64,000 nucleotides of DNA from Perca fluviatilis (Eukaryota; Chordata; Actinopteri; Perciformes; Percidae). The notes beneath the pieces were generated by a model. The model was not told the origin of the DNA, did not search any database, and saw only the letters and a list, made by a program, of their open reading frames with translations. The number at the start of each line of letters is the position of its first letter. The first letter of the stretch is position 1. The position numbers and the translations under genes were made by a program. The DNA lies in assembly GCF_010015445.1 (NCBI RefSeq), contig NC_053127.1, positions 25,088,745 through 25,152,744 on the forward strand. Direction: 5' to 3'. Below are positions 1 through 13,046 of the stretch, one piece after another.

Positions 1-2129
1 ATAGTTACAACAAGTATAATACAGTAAATAAAAGTATGAGTAGTTAGTAAAAAACAAATGAGCAATGATCAGGAATGGCCTGAGAGTAGGATTCTCAGAG
101 TTCAGAGACCCAGTCCTTAACAGCCATACTCACTGTTTTGTGTTACCACAAATACGTAGTAAAGCAAAGCATTTGCAAAAATACAACAATGCAAACAACT
201 TGTTTTATATCCTGAAAGCATTTTCCAACCTGAATATTTATTTGTTTTGACAGATTGGATAGACTTGAAATGGGTTATTGTGTTTAGATAATAATGTGAG
301 AGGTTTCTCCAACATCCTGTGTTCTGTCTCCATGCAATCATCTCTTCAGAGACTTAAAGTAACACATTTACAATGAAATTGTCAACATGTATCCTCGACA
401 AAGGAGAGAAATTTCCTCTGGATCAGAGGCAGGAACCCAGAGCCCCTCCATTTAAGAAATCTCCCTCCCAGAACAGAGGACTGGGGCAGGACTTCCAGCA
501 GAGAGGGCAATGGACTCTGGGAAACTGGGTGAGGGCATACACATTTAATTTATTCCAAGTGAAAAGTACCCCTCTAGCAAAACCCTAAATGTAACAATGT
601 CTACCACCTTGTCAAGGCAGTACGTCGCTGGCTTACATCTACCTGCTTTGCCTTTGGCCTTGCGCCTTATCGATCCCACCAGTCGTCCGCTGAAAAAAGA
701 GTCGGTGTGGTTTGCCTCCCTTAGGCCAAGCCTCCTTTCCACACCTTTCACGCTCTGCCTGGCCATGTACACACCTCTCTAATCAGGACTGGCGTGTTTT
801 GCGGCTGCAGTGGGGATGGCTCTCTGAAACGATTAGGGCTAGGGACAGCTCCAGCTCTCTTCCCCTCTTCTCTACGCCACATCCCATCTAGAAAGCATTT
901 CATCTGTGGCCGTGGGAAGGCTTATGTAGGGTCGGAGAGTGCTGGGTGAAAAGCAGCAGGTAATAGGCTGTGTAATGTGTTTGGGGGAGTAGTTTTAGTA
1001 TTCACAGTTAGTGCTGACCTCTGGCAGGCTGAGCCAACCCCGCAGTAATTTCCTCTGAAAAGATGTAATTGAATTCATCAGGATGAGTAAACATATTAAA
1101 AGTAGCAGCGAAAGATAACAGTGTTGTGGATAGATCAAGGAAGGGGATAGTAGCTCCATGAGTAATTGGAAATAGTCAAAGACAAACATAAGTGAAGAAG
1201 TTACGCTGCCAGTAAGCCATTGCATTTATTGTTGAAGCTGATGCTTTTCACTTCACATCTGTCTTTATTTACTTAATAATAATAATAATAATTATTATTT
1301 ACTTATTTAATTTTATTTCCAGAGATTTTAGATTTTCAGTACAAGTGCTAACCTATGACAAGCTGATCATAAGATCAATAAAAACATTGAATCCTTGCAG
1401 TGGACGTAAAATCCTACTGAACCGAGTTTGAAACACTGGGCCTAAATGAAACAAAGTCTTACAGGTATTCATCCATTACCAAGCATTTTGTACAGCTGAC
1501 GTCTTCAGTCCAGACAATACAGACATAGAGCAGAGGGATGCGATGTAACCCTGAGCCTCGTGCTCTGTAGTGAGATGTATTGAAGTGATGCCCCAGAGGA
1601 CGTTGTGTATCATTTAGAGGTTCTAACATCGACCGCCATCTTCAACATATCGAACATTGTGAGTCCAAGCAACTGCTGGGTGGTCGGGCAATTGTCTGTC
1701 AGTTATAAGGCAGTCCTCTGCCTCCGCTTCTCTCCTGGTGATGGAGAGCCAGCTCATTGTGGCCATTCTCATCTGTCAAAGCAGCGAGCATAAAAGAATA
1801 CCCGTCCTTAAGAATGGATTACTTAGCAGGGAACAGCTGGATCTCTGTTAGACCACGTCATTGATTGCTTGATTGCTGGACTATAGCTTTTAGTGATAAA
1901 AGCTGCTCCATTCTCCATTCCTCCATTTCTGACATTTCTTTAAGATGATGGCTTATAGATGGAAGCGTGATGTTTACCAGCTTCCTATTGATGGAGGAAA
2001 AGCTTTGAAAGCCAAGCAATACCTTTGGCAGGGACATAATGTGACTAATTCATATTAGTCGGGATTTCTGTGTTCCTTCTCTTTTAACATTCCAGCTTGT
2101 GTAATGAAGACAGGATGACATCTAAAATA
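1..2129. other. non-coding DNA, no gene recognised
   Basis: All reading frames here are short and none resembles a protein family I know. The only simple-sequence feature is a small (AAT)n/(ATT)n run at about 1276-1299. If sez6 exon 1 lies upstream of the window this is intron 1; otherwise it is intergenic. The sequence alone does not decide. Confidence 0.6.
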
Positions 2130-2565
2130 TTTTAACAGCTATTAGATAGATTGCTGTGGCATTTAGTTCAGACATTCATGATCCCTAGAGGATAAAACCT
2201 GCTGACTTTTGTAATAATGGTAGATTTTTTTTCTAGTGCCACCATGAGGTTGACTTTTTTTTGTGTGAAATGTCTTGAAAACTATCAGATAGATAACTAT
2301 TCATTTTAGTACAGATATCTACGGTCACCAGAGAATAAACCATCATAACTTTGGTGATCCCCTGACTTCTCCTCAAGCGCCATCATCAGGTCATAATTTA
2401 AATTTCTCCAATACCTGCAAAGTGGACATTCCTGTTAACCTCAACAAAACGTTGTGTTTGAACTAATTAGCCAATGTTAGTATGCTAACATGCTAAACTA
2501 AGATATTGAACAAGGTAAACATTATACCCGCTAAAAATCTGCATGTTAGCATGGTCAGTGTGAAA
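2130..2565. repeat. dispersed fish repeat with internal ~142-bp tandem units
   Basis: The segment is built from two diverged copies of one unit, each with an AGATAGAT-like start, a 'TTAGT(T/A)CAGA' block and an 'AGAGGATAAA / AGAGAATAAA' block. The copies start near 2139 and 2281. A 'GCTAACATGCTAAACTAAGA' block at about 2490 is followed by a 'GTTAGCATGGTCA' block. I recognise this combination as a repeat found in very many teleost loci, usually non-coding. No target duplication was found and the edges are approximate. Confidence 0.7.
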
Positions 2566-3394
2566 AAAAACAACAGAATTTGTCTAGTTACTATCTTTAC
2601 AGCTTTGTATTATGGGAGAATCACTTTAATGAAAAGGTCTGGCAGACATTATGCTGTCAAACTCTTATATTTAATAATTAATTAAATTGCATGTTGTGGT
2701 TTATATTTGTCATTTTGGATGAAATGCGGGGCCAATATGCTTGCATGGAAATACAATAGATGTTTGTGTGTGTTTAGAGGCGTGTCTGTGTGTGCATATA
2801 TTGTTTGTTGTTAAGCACCTCCTGGTTGCCTTTTGGTTGTTTTTGGCTGATTTGCTGAATCCCATCGGACCACACATCCATAGGGAATAATACATACTTA
2901 AATTATCTAAATAGATTATTACTCAAACCTCTGAATCAAAAAAAATTGGAAAAGAAATCCCTTTGATTGCGATGATTCGAGGGTTAAATGAAAAGGCAAT
3001 TCAGACGCTTGGGGAAGGAGCATGTATTTAGACCTGGCTGGGTGTGCTTCGAAGGATTAAGTCTGAATTACGAAGGCAAACAGAGAAAAAGGAAATCCAA
3101 CAGTAGGGGATGATCATTGCAAGAGACCGGACCTTATACAGCCTTTTACACAGTATGTGCAAAGTAAACTGAAGTGTTCAGGAAAAGAATGGGTGGGAAT
3201 AGGCCTAATGATTTGTAATATTCCTATAACAATGTTAATCATTCCTTTGATGGAAATATGAGAACAGTCAGCCATCAATGGTATATTTAGGGTATATTTA
3301 CTGTAATCCAAATAACATCAAGCCTATATAAACTCCATACTCATAAGGACAGGTGAGGCTATAGGCGTTTTTTTCACAGGAGACATTTTCACCT
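2566..3394. other. non-coding DNA, nothing recognised
   Basis: No coding-like frame, RNA gene or repeat boundary was seen. There is a short (GT)-rich stretch near 2765-2800. Confidence 0.5.
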
Positions 3395-3770
3395 GTCACA
3401 GTATGAAAAGCACAGGTGTAAATAATAAAATGAATGGTGACATTTTACCTGCTTCAGTGTCAGGGTCTTGGTATTGTGCATTCTGGCCCACTGTCACACA
3501 TTTTAGCCCTGATTTTTCACTCGCCATCAGTTTGTGGAGATCACAGCCAAAAGCCCCAGATCAGAGGCAAATCATTGCTTGCTACGTCTGAATATGTGTG
3601 AATTTTCAATAACGCAATCTGAGAGGCGCCAAGAGATATCCAGCAGGTTAAATTTGTGGACCTTACTGCAAGTCCAAATCCTGGAGTGTGAAAATTGTTT
3701 AGACCGTCAATGACAGCGGCAAACACATAAAGCCAATGAGAGACGGACAAAGAAAGTGTTGTAACACTTG
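3395..3770. repeat. probable dispersed fish repeat
   Basis: The minus strand has an open frame (3541-3750, 69 aa). It resembles spurious predicted peptides that recur in fish annotations because they overlie a repeat (residues around AVIDG, HTPGFGL, WISLGASQ). I know of no real family containing this peptide, so I treat the segment as repeat DNA. The edges are estimated and a genome self-alignment would settle it. Confidence 0.4.
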
Positions 3771-4124
3771 CAAAAGAACATCACCTGCGTTCAGTGCAAA
3801 ATTATTTATTTACCTCCAACTCTCTCTGCAGAAAAGACAATCCTTGGTGCTCTTGTCACCCCAAACATTATGTCCTCTGTATTCTTTTCTTTTTCTACCT
3901 TGGTTTTTCGCTGAAAATCAGTGGATCGCTAGCGTCTTGCAGACATCCAGTTTTGGAGGAAAGAACTCATATCTTGTGCGGCCTTGTGCATTTTCCTTTA
4001 TCACTTCTCACCTGTGTTATGGAAACAAACATAGTTTGGAGACCAGGGGGCGGACGGGTTGCTGAAGAAAGTAGGGGGGAGATAAATGGCAAGATTTATA
4101 ACACTCTCATGCCTGTACATGTAA

Positions 4125-4350
4125 TGCTAAATATGAAGCTACAGCTTGGAGAAAGTTAGCTTACATTAGCATATAGACTAGGGTTGACAGCTAGCCTGGC
4201 TCTGTCAAAAGTCACCTCTAAATTTGACACTGTAAATAAAATGTAATTGAAATTGAATTTAATTAAAGCTTTCTGATTGACATGCTATATCTCCTTTGTT
4301 CAATCTGTACACAAGCAGAAATGTAAAAATGCCTTACATGCAGGAAAGCT
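4125..4350 (+). repeat. dispersed fish repeat ('AGCTAGCCTGGCTCTGTC' type)
   Basis: The blocks 'GTTAGCTTACATTAGCATA', 'ACAGCTAGCCTGGCTCTGTC' and 'CACCTCTAAA', then a CAATCTGTACA...AGAAATGTAAAAA tail, occur in this order in a repeat common across percomorph fishes. This copy is diverged. It is probably non-coding and non-autonomous; its class was not determined. Confidence 0.65.
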
Positions 4351-7300
4351 AAATAATGTTTTACCCCAACCCTAAAATAGAATGGTTTGCTAGTGACTGG
4401 CTTTTCCTTCCGAATGGGAGATGAGTCTCCATAATGTAACTTTGTGAACTGAATTGTCCCAATAATGGGATTAATAAAAGAAGGCTATACATACACAGAA
4501 AGAGACAGAAGCAGATGCAGAAAGAGAGGGAATATAGGGATTGACGTCACCATGACATCAGTTTAACCTCTGGTGAAAATGTCTGCTAACTGAACCGTCA
4601 ATTATTCTATTTGCCGCTAATAAATTTAAACGTGCATCAGCGAACTTAATGGTGATATTTGTGTCACATTTATTGGATAATGGCTAATCACATCACTGAT
4701 TTATATAAGTGACATAAACGGATGCTTCAACTGGAACCATCTTTAATCATGTAACCCAATTCGGTATTCATTCGTTTCTCTTAAGACAACAATAAACTGA
4801 CCTTTGGTTCAGCTAGAGTGGACACACTTAAATTTTTGGGTCAATTATGGGTTAGTTTCTTTACTACAATAAGGCAAGCACATAATGGGCTGTATGGGCA
4901 GCATATGTACTTGGCAGAATCTACAAAGGAAAACAAACTCAGATCAACAGGAAATGCACAATGTTTCAAAGAACTGATGATTTTCTCTCCATCCTTTTTT
5001 TTGAATAAGAGAACACTTAAATGGCACCATGGAAACATGGAAACACCATGCATCCATCCTTAATGGGGAATTGTAAATTGTATCAATTAGTGGTTTTAAG
5101 AGGCAGTCTGAATAAAACCAAATAAATTGATCCATTTATCATTTTAACAGATGAGCTCTAAGCAGGCCTGTCCACTACAACATGCGTAGCAACATAAACA
5201 CATCTCTGGTTTCTTTTAGTGCAGCCTCTTCTGCAGCAGCAGAAAAAAACAGATGTTTATCAGCAAGCAACCTTGGAAAAATGAGAAAAATATTATGTGT
5301 AAGTATCATCTGGGGGAATTTTTTGAGCAAGTGTCCATGCTTCTACAAACCACTCTCACACTTTCTCAGGATTTCTATTACTGTTTTGTGAATGAAATGT
5401 TCTTCTACATCCTGTGCTTTTTACAAGAATTTTTTTTTGTAAAACTGTGAGGGCAGCTGTTGAAAAGAGTGAGTGGGTTAGACTCTCCAGTACACAGTGT
5501 TTGTCTCTTATTATCTCCGCGACGCTGATTTTCTTGGCATTGGTGGTTTTGAAAAAAATTGTTTTTCCATTTTTCCACACTGAATTCAGAGTAAGACTGA
5601 GGAACATGTTCATATGGTATAGCATTAGATTTGACATTGAGAGGAGTAGAACATATTCGATGAGATCACAGCTGTGAGGGTATATCCTTTGTTTTCATGG
5701 CATGAATTTTGCCTCGGCTCCACTAAGGTAGCAGGTTATAAACAATTTGACAGGGAGGGTGCGAAAGTGAGAGTAGAGTTACAGAGACATGGGAGAGAAA
5801 TGAAAGCAAAGTAGTGGGGAATCTTCTCCCCTTCTGTTTATATTAGGGAAAACATTAGACACACCATTTGGACAGATGCTTTTATCTAGAGTGCTTTAAC
5901 AAAACCATGAGAGCATATTAGTCGGGATCAAAACAGGGCCAAAAACCCTTCCCCTGAAAAAGTTAATATTCATCAGTGTTTTCTCACGGAGCATCTTAAG
6001 CAATTCTGAGCAGACAAGTTTTATGTTATTTCATGACTACATGTAGGTGTACACAATAAGGACTGTCGGCCTGTCAATGTCAGTGACTGTCCCTGCTTTA
6101 AGGAGCTATGTTTGTGTTTAGCTGAACTGAACGGAATGCCCCTGTCAAAGTAATTTCATCCAGCTAGTAAACAAATCTAGACAAGGGTCTAGCAAAACTG
6201 GAGAAAAAAAATCCCATCACAAAAGTGCACCACTTGGCTCCAGTGCAATTACCTTCTGTAAATGAAGCTCAGTCTGTCCTGTGAGTCGCTCACATTGTGC
6301 AGGCGCTTTGCACATACACTGTGTCAACAAAGCAGCACGGGCCTCTGTTTGGAAGGTGCGAGGCTGTTTACCGTTGCTCCTGTGTGGATTGATGAGGTGG
6401 CTCAGGCAGAGGCAGGGGCATGATGTGAATAGTTGGAGTATTACTTTGGAAAGAGGTGTTTCCCCCTTGGAGGCGGCTAACTGAGTTTGACAAAGCTGTT
6501 TCTGCTGAGAGGCTGTAGGGACGCTCCTTGGCCCCGCTCCAGAGAGCTCCGCCTGTGGATGCACATTTGAGGTAGTGATGAAAGTTAATGCAGAGACAGG
6601 AGGGAGGAGGCAGCTCCCAGTAACAGTTTAAGTAGTGTAAGTCAGGCTATAGTGTGTTTAATGTTTCAGTAGCATGGGGAGAATACAAAAATGAGATAAA
6701 GCATGGCACGACTTCCATGGAGATTTCAAGGTCTGTGTCTGTGATATTTTCTATATCTTTTTGTCTCAGCCAGAATCATAATTTTAGACAAAATATTGGT
6801 ATTGATTTTATTTCAAAATACTTCACAAATATGATAAAAAACAAACGTCAGGTCCTAGCTCACATTCAACCCTGTTTTCACTCTGGCATGTTGATTTCTA
6901 CTTCTGTCCTTTGGCTGTAAAAGATTATCTTGGAATCTATCTTTCTCTTGTTAGATTGTTGATCAATTCTGCTTTTGGTGTTTTGGGATTGCCCATTTGA
7001 ATGGCATATATTCCCATCTCTATGGCTCTTATAGGGGACACACCACTATGTGAGTTTTACACAGCTCCAACTGCCAAGCAAATTGGATTAAACGTATGCA
7101 GTGATTTTGGAGTAATTTTATTCTGAAGCCTTTTCGTTTCATTGTCTGTATGTGCACTCTCTATCTCGCCATCCCCTTTCCATGAGTGAGGGTGCTCTGT
7201 GCTCTCTCCCCATATTTAACTCTGACCAACTTAACTTTTTTAATATTTACTGCACTCGACTGTAAATGAAAGTAGAGATAAGAGAAAGGTTTCAAGCCAA

Positions 7301-10284
7301 CTGGATTTGTCACCCTATAATCCAATGGGATTTCCGAGCTCACATTTCATTGCGCAGCACAATCCAGTCTGTCCAAAATGATTATGATAGCAAATATGAG
7401 GATATTTAAAGGCCCAAGATCAAACAAATTCTAAAGTTTTTTTTCCACACTCATTTGCCTCTACATGCCACCGCTTGCAAAAGGGGGGGGGGGGAATCTA
7501 CAGGGATGAGATGGTCACAGTTTTTGAAACAACTCAAAATGATTGTTTTAATGTATTTGTAGCTAGAAGAAAAAAAAATAACTATGGCAACTAATAAAAT
7601 GTAATATGCTGTATCATCTGGGTAATAAACATTGTTTTATTAGTGTTGTACTTTTATGAAGTATCAATAACCTTTTTTATGATCTTATTGCAAGAAAAAC
7701 AATAGCTACAGATTTGTTCAAATTCATTTTCATTGATTCTATCTCAGAGAAATATGCCCCTTTATTGTTTTTTCTTGCATGGTGAAAGATATAAACATAT
7801 CTTGTTGCTACTTTAGTCTTATTTAAAAAAATAAAAAAATTATTAAATTGAATGCTGATCCAATATCTAAAAGAGCTGTACTACAAACTGATTTGCCAGA
7901 GCGTCTTTAATGTTGAGTTGACGTTTGGTATTTTATCCTCATAGTAACTCAGTAAACATAAATACATATATTTCCCATATTTACTATAACATACTGGAAA
8001 AACTGTGCTTTCTTTATTTTTTTTTCCTATAGTCCTTTCTTTATTTCATTGGGGACATAGAGACAATTGTAGCTTTCTTAAGAAGCTAAACATGCAGAAT
8101 AATCTACATTATTCTTTTTTTCTCCCTCTGCTTTTTCTCCTCCCTCTAACCCTAACCCCTTTTTTAATTTTAAAAACATACTGTGACCAAAACAGTCCAT
8201 CTCTCCTTACGTTACTGCTTGCTTGAAACAAAAGGTATTGACCAAGACACACACTGACAGAAAAAGCATAGATGTGTCATATTCACCCTTTTCATTGACT
8301 CATGAATGGATCCTCAGAATAGAACTGTTTTAATAGATCCTCTGGGAAGAAAAATCTTGTTGTTTCCATGGTAATGGGTGAGGATTGTTCACTTGCAGGG
8401 AGTAATTTCACGAAGAAACTTTACTTGAAATAAGGTGAATAAGGACACTCGCAATAGCGATAGGGAAGCCTCAGTCCTTCAATTTAGACGTCTCATCAAG
8501 GCTGAAAAACAGAGTGGAATAATAACAATAATAATCTACCACAAAAAGAAGTGTGTAATGATTGTGGAATGAAGTGGCACAAGGGGGTACAACAGAAAGG
8601 GGTCAATGCACGAACATGCACACACTAAGGGACAGCTCTGCCATTAAGCAAATGGATCTGGAAAGGCACTTCAGTATGTTTGCTCTTTGTCTCTGGCCGT
8701 CTGAGGATTTGGTTAGCTTGAAGACAAACCGCCCCTTGATCTGAAAGCCCAGAATCACATAGAAAACAGATCAAAGCTTGTGCCTTCTCCCGAGATGCTT
8801 CTGTTAGAGTCTGTGGAAGATTGAGCGAAGGAAGGAAAGATAAAGGAGGCAAAGAAAGGGCAAAGTTTGTGCGTGTGTGCCTGTGTACTCAGTGGGTGTA
8901 ATTAGGATAGTTTTCTGGTAAATGTATAGGATGGGGAATGGATTTGGCTGGGAAGAGCCGCAGAAGAAAATCCTTTTGTCTGGGTCTCACATCAGCCTCG
9001 GACACCCAAGCATCATGGCCCCGTCAGATGCCGTGAGACGAAATGTAGAAGCAATGACAAATTGTAGTGTGATCGTGAAGTAGGCAGTTTCGTTCCTTGC
9101 TCATGTTATTGTGGATTATGTGGAAATGCAGATATTAAAATAGAGTTTAAGAGCTTAAATTTGAAGGGATTTCTAGCTGTATCAGCTGAACCAATAAAAA
9201 CGCTGCAGTGCATTTTTGCATAAGGCCTCAACTTTTCAGCAGCTGTAAAAAACAGTTGGCACAGATTGAGACTTCTATTCAATAAAGCATTCAGACATTT
9301 ACAGGTTTCTTGGCTGTGTTCTGTGTTCAGTTAATGATTAAGCAAAACGCTGTCCTTCTGGCCTTTATTTGAAACACTTCCTGTGAGAGAAGCTTCTTAA
9401 ATTAATTATGTTTGCCTAATGAATAATAAAGTCAGGGAAAGATAATTTGGTGTTACGCAGCGAGCCAGACCATTGTGCATGTAGAGGAACCCGTGCTCTG
9501 TGTGCCTGGCTGATTTCACATTGGGAGTGTGAAATGAGAATTAGCAAACAATTTGCCTCCTGTTCCATCCTTCACCATGACTAAAACATCAATGCTGATT
9601 ATGTCTTGACAAGTGTCAATACTGCACGCCTGTTTGTTAACTGTACCAGAGACAGGTTGCTTCTGAGGTTCCATTGTTGTGGTTTTAAATTGTGTTATTG
9701 AGTGTTATTGATTCACATTTTGAATGAAAGCAGATAATAAATGTTATTGTGTCGGGGTGTATTGTCACAGAAGTTAAAAAGAAGGTGAAGTACAGCCCTA
9801 CTAACAAGAAACATAAACAGACGTTAATAACTTTTTTTTCCTGTGGCGGTGAGACACAGAGGATAGAGATGAAGCCAAGAGAGAAGACATTTAATTATCT
9901 GAGTCATGCTAGTAGTTTTCTCTCAAGACTAAGGCGTTGTTAACCATCTATTATATTTATGTATATTAATATACAATACATTCATTGGAGAAAATAACAA
10001 TATATTTTCCCCCTTAATCCATTTAAGCATATTCCTTCACAATCTTTAATAGCCAATGAGTTGCCTTCACTCTCAATCATTGGCAAAATGTTACCAGAAT
10101 TGACAGATTTTATTTTCTAAAGGGTATATTTGCTTTGTTAATGCATTTGATTTCTGCATTTGAAGTTACATTGCAGTTTTTTAAGATTATGTGGCAAATC
10201 CATCACAAAACATGTATCACTTGGGGATAATTATTCCTTTTTTTGCAAGTCCTCCAAACCATACAATGATATAGGCCATTTATC
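4351..10284. other. non-coding DNA
   Basis: No exon, RNA gene or recognised mobile element was found in this 5.9-kb stretch. A 12-base G run lies at 7483-7494. A GC-richer block near 6220-6560 is open in more than one frame but has no recognisable domain. It could be a conserved regulatory element, which only cross-species alignment could show. Confidence 0.5.
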
Positions 10285-10725
10285 CCTACCATTTAATACG
10301 ACCAGGGGAAGCGTTTCATAAATTAGCGCCACTATATGTGGCAGGAAATACAACCCAAAGGAGTGTTTCCGTCCTCATATCTTCGTTTTAAACACGTTGT
10401 CAAAGTTTTGTGCAGTTGCATTTTGGTGAGGTTTAGGCACCGGGTTAAAATCAGACATTACTTCACTTCCGGTTACGCATGTGAGGCAGACATCATGTAG
10501 TGTTTGTTCCGTTTGTTTCGTAAAGTAAAAAAAAAAACATTTGACCCATCCCTTACATGGAACTTGGCTCTCTTATACTTTCTCAAATTACTTTCTGCTT
10601 TGCTCCCAACATTATTACTATGGCCGCTAGACGGCACTGCCACTATAAACGTAAATATGAGTCGTAATTGCTCCTTGAACAAAGGGCTGACGTGGGCATT
10701 TTTCAGGACAGTCTGTTTTATTGAA
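10285..10725 (+). mobile_element. interspersed repeat family R1, copy 1
   Basis: This copy aligns along its length, in opposite orientation, with 54258-54770. Shared blocks in order are 'CATAAATTAGCGC', 'CCTCATATCT', a central 'GTTTAGGCAC', 'GTTCCGTTTGTTT', and near the right end 'GCCACTATAAACGTAAATAT' followed by 'TAATTGCT(C/G)CTTGAAC'. No protein is encoded. The ACCCAAACCACGAT / CCTAACCAA type of core seen in the other copy is common in perciform genomes. Probably a non-autonomous element; its class was not determined. Confidence 0.8.
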
Positions 10726-10851
10726 TTCAACTGTGTTTGTGTGTCTTCTCACTAATATACACACCTTGCTTAGATACATTGCAACAGGACAAACACCACT
10801 GACAGTTTCAGTTATGTTACCTCCAGTGATTTATAGGCTCTATGAGTCACT

Positions 10852-10854
<3 letters not shown>

Positions 10855-10904
<50 letters not shown>

Positions 10905-10931
10905 GCATGCACGCACGCACGCACGCACGCA
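10855..10931. repeat. (AG)n followed by (ACGC)n microsatellite
   Basis: About 24 units of AG (10855-10902) run directly into about six ACGC-type tetramers with one variant unit (10903-10931). It is a compound simple repeat; the open frames across it are artefacts of low complexity. Confidence 0.95.
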
Positions 10932-12108
10932 GACACACACAACCCCCCTTTCTATCTCCTTTCTATCTTCCTCTCCCCCTCTTTGTCCCTCCCTGGTTAT
11001 AAAGACTTGCCAAGAAATCATTGGCTCAACAGGGAAAGGGCAAATCGTCTTCAGCCAATTTAAATTCTCCTGAGCACATGGTGCCGACTATTCCAAACTA
11101 ATTAATAGACATGTCATGAATAAAAACACTTTGATTATGAAAAGAGGTTGCCCTATGCCTCCTTTTAGGCTTGTCATTAGTATGAGGACACATGTGGTGA
11201 ATTGCTGGAGTGTTGGTACCAGCAGCCCTAGACAGGCGCAGATGCCCCCTCTTGATTAAATTTTTCGCTCCATGTTTTATTCAGGGCCGGCTGCATGGAG
11301 CCAATGCCACAGTCTCTGATTAGCTATACCTGTGCCGACAGGAGAGCCAGGACCAGCAGGACCAGGAGGGCAAGGCCTATTCAAAGGCCAGGACACAAAG
11401 ACATGTGACCCTGGAACCCTCACTCACACAAGTGCACTCCATCACACACTACCCTCCTGCTCTCTTTGTCACAAGTGACATAAAGCACAGATCTTCCTAT
11501 TCTATAGGACCACTATAACCTGCATGTGCATGTGGCAGCACAATTCTCCTAGGGTTGGATATAGTACATCAATTCTTCTGAGGAAGCAGGAATAAGTAGT
11601 GTGTCTATCATGACTAAATTATTCATTCTTTATTATTATATTTTGCTTTTGTTTATATTATTTGCTTTCACACTAACAACTTTTTCTTCCTGTGCTGTGG
11701 CAATAGCTAAACCTGATCCAGTAATAATCCTCGAAATGTATAGTTCTGTTTAGAATAAGCCTTTGAAATTCTTTGTTAGCACAGAGTTATGCTTATAAAC
11801 TATTACTTGCAATGGTTTATAAATTATGCATGTGGTAATAGACCAGCAAGTTATAATAATCTAAAAATACATATAACAAAAATGGTATGTTCATGATGTG
11901 TTCATTATTACCACATTCATGGCTTACCATTGACTGTTATATCAAATTATTTGTAAATTAGTTATCAATAATTTACAAATGCATATAAATGATTTGTTAA
12001 TAATTAGTTGTACATAACATAACCCAATTGCCAGTGGTGTTTAAATCATCTGTTATTCATTTTTGAAAGTGAAATTATATTTAGCATTTTAGCAATGGGA
12101 CATTAAAA

Positions 12109-12173
<65 letters not shown>

Positions 12174-13046
12174 AAAAAGATTTTTAATAAACCCTATTTC
12201 ATAATTATGCAACAATAGTATAATTATGGAAAATAGTTTCCAGAGGGGAGTCTCACATTGCACTTGACTATGCACAGTCAAGAATGGCTAACACATATGC
12301 TGGAGCTGTTAGTGTTGTACTCTGCTGCTTTATTGATCCTACTAGTGCAGCATCTCAGAGATGTACATGGTCTCCAAGCAGTTATATATGGCTCTGTGGT
12401 GCCTTATGTTACCCTGCAAAGAGGTTCTGGCTGTCAACATGTGGTCCTCAGCCCAGCTGATTCGTCCCAAAGGGAAGCCGGACCCCCTGCAGGAGCCATC
12501 TGTATCCCCGACAAGGCTATCCATCATCCTCACTGCAGCGCTCAATTTAGGGTTCTTTTGCAGACAGCTTCAGGCAGCAGTGAACAGCTTTACATGTACA
12601 TTTCGGTAATGAGAGCCCTTGAAACCTGGCTAGTTGCTCTCAAAGCCAGCCTCAAGGGCTGAAGAGAATCAATGAGTCAATCCCTGAGGCTAAACCCACG
12701 CCCATGTTCCCGGGTTGTTCCAAATGTTGGTTTATTCTCGAAATGTCTCATTGTTGAGACAGCAACACTAAATTAAGTGAAGAAAACGTGATTGGTGTGT
12801 CCAACAACACATAGCTGTGACTTCCAACTCAGAGATTCTCAAACAAGGAGTGCGATAGGATCCTTTAAACCGTTCAAAGGATCATTAAATCCACTGTTTC
12901 TCCATTCAGTAGATTTCTTTATTTGTTTATTTTCACACACATAATCTAACAAAAGAAACCTCTAGTGCAGAGATCCCACAATTTGTTTTACTTTTATCAA
13001 TCAATTTCATAATTTTACCTGTATCTGCATGGACATATGCAGCAGC
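10932..13046. other. non-coding DNA with one microsatellite
   Basis: Apart from the (AC)n at 12111-12170 nothing is recognised. The 11040-11400 part has a balanced composition and TAATTA-type motifs that would suit a conserved non-coding element. A GC-richer stretch at 12260-12660 is open in three frames without domain similarity and is not called as a gene. Confidence 0.45.
12111..12170. repeat. (AC)30 microsatellite
   Basis: An uninterrupted run of 30 AC dinucleotides, flanked by AAAACC on the left and ATAAAAAAGA on the right. Confidence 0.98.

Noticed and set aside
3736..4159. Two overlapping frames of 109 and 121 codons on the + strand
   Set aside because: They overlie repeat-like DNA and differ only by frame; neither shows domain features.
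12258..12662. Frames of 134 and 82 codons on + and 67 on -, in a GC-richer segment
   Set aside because: Open in several frames at once with no recognisable domain, no convincing splice sites and no conserved motif. Best explained by local base composition.
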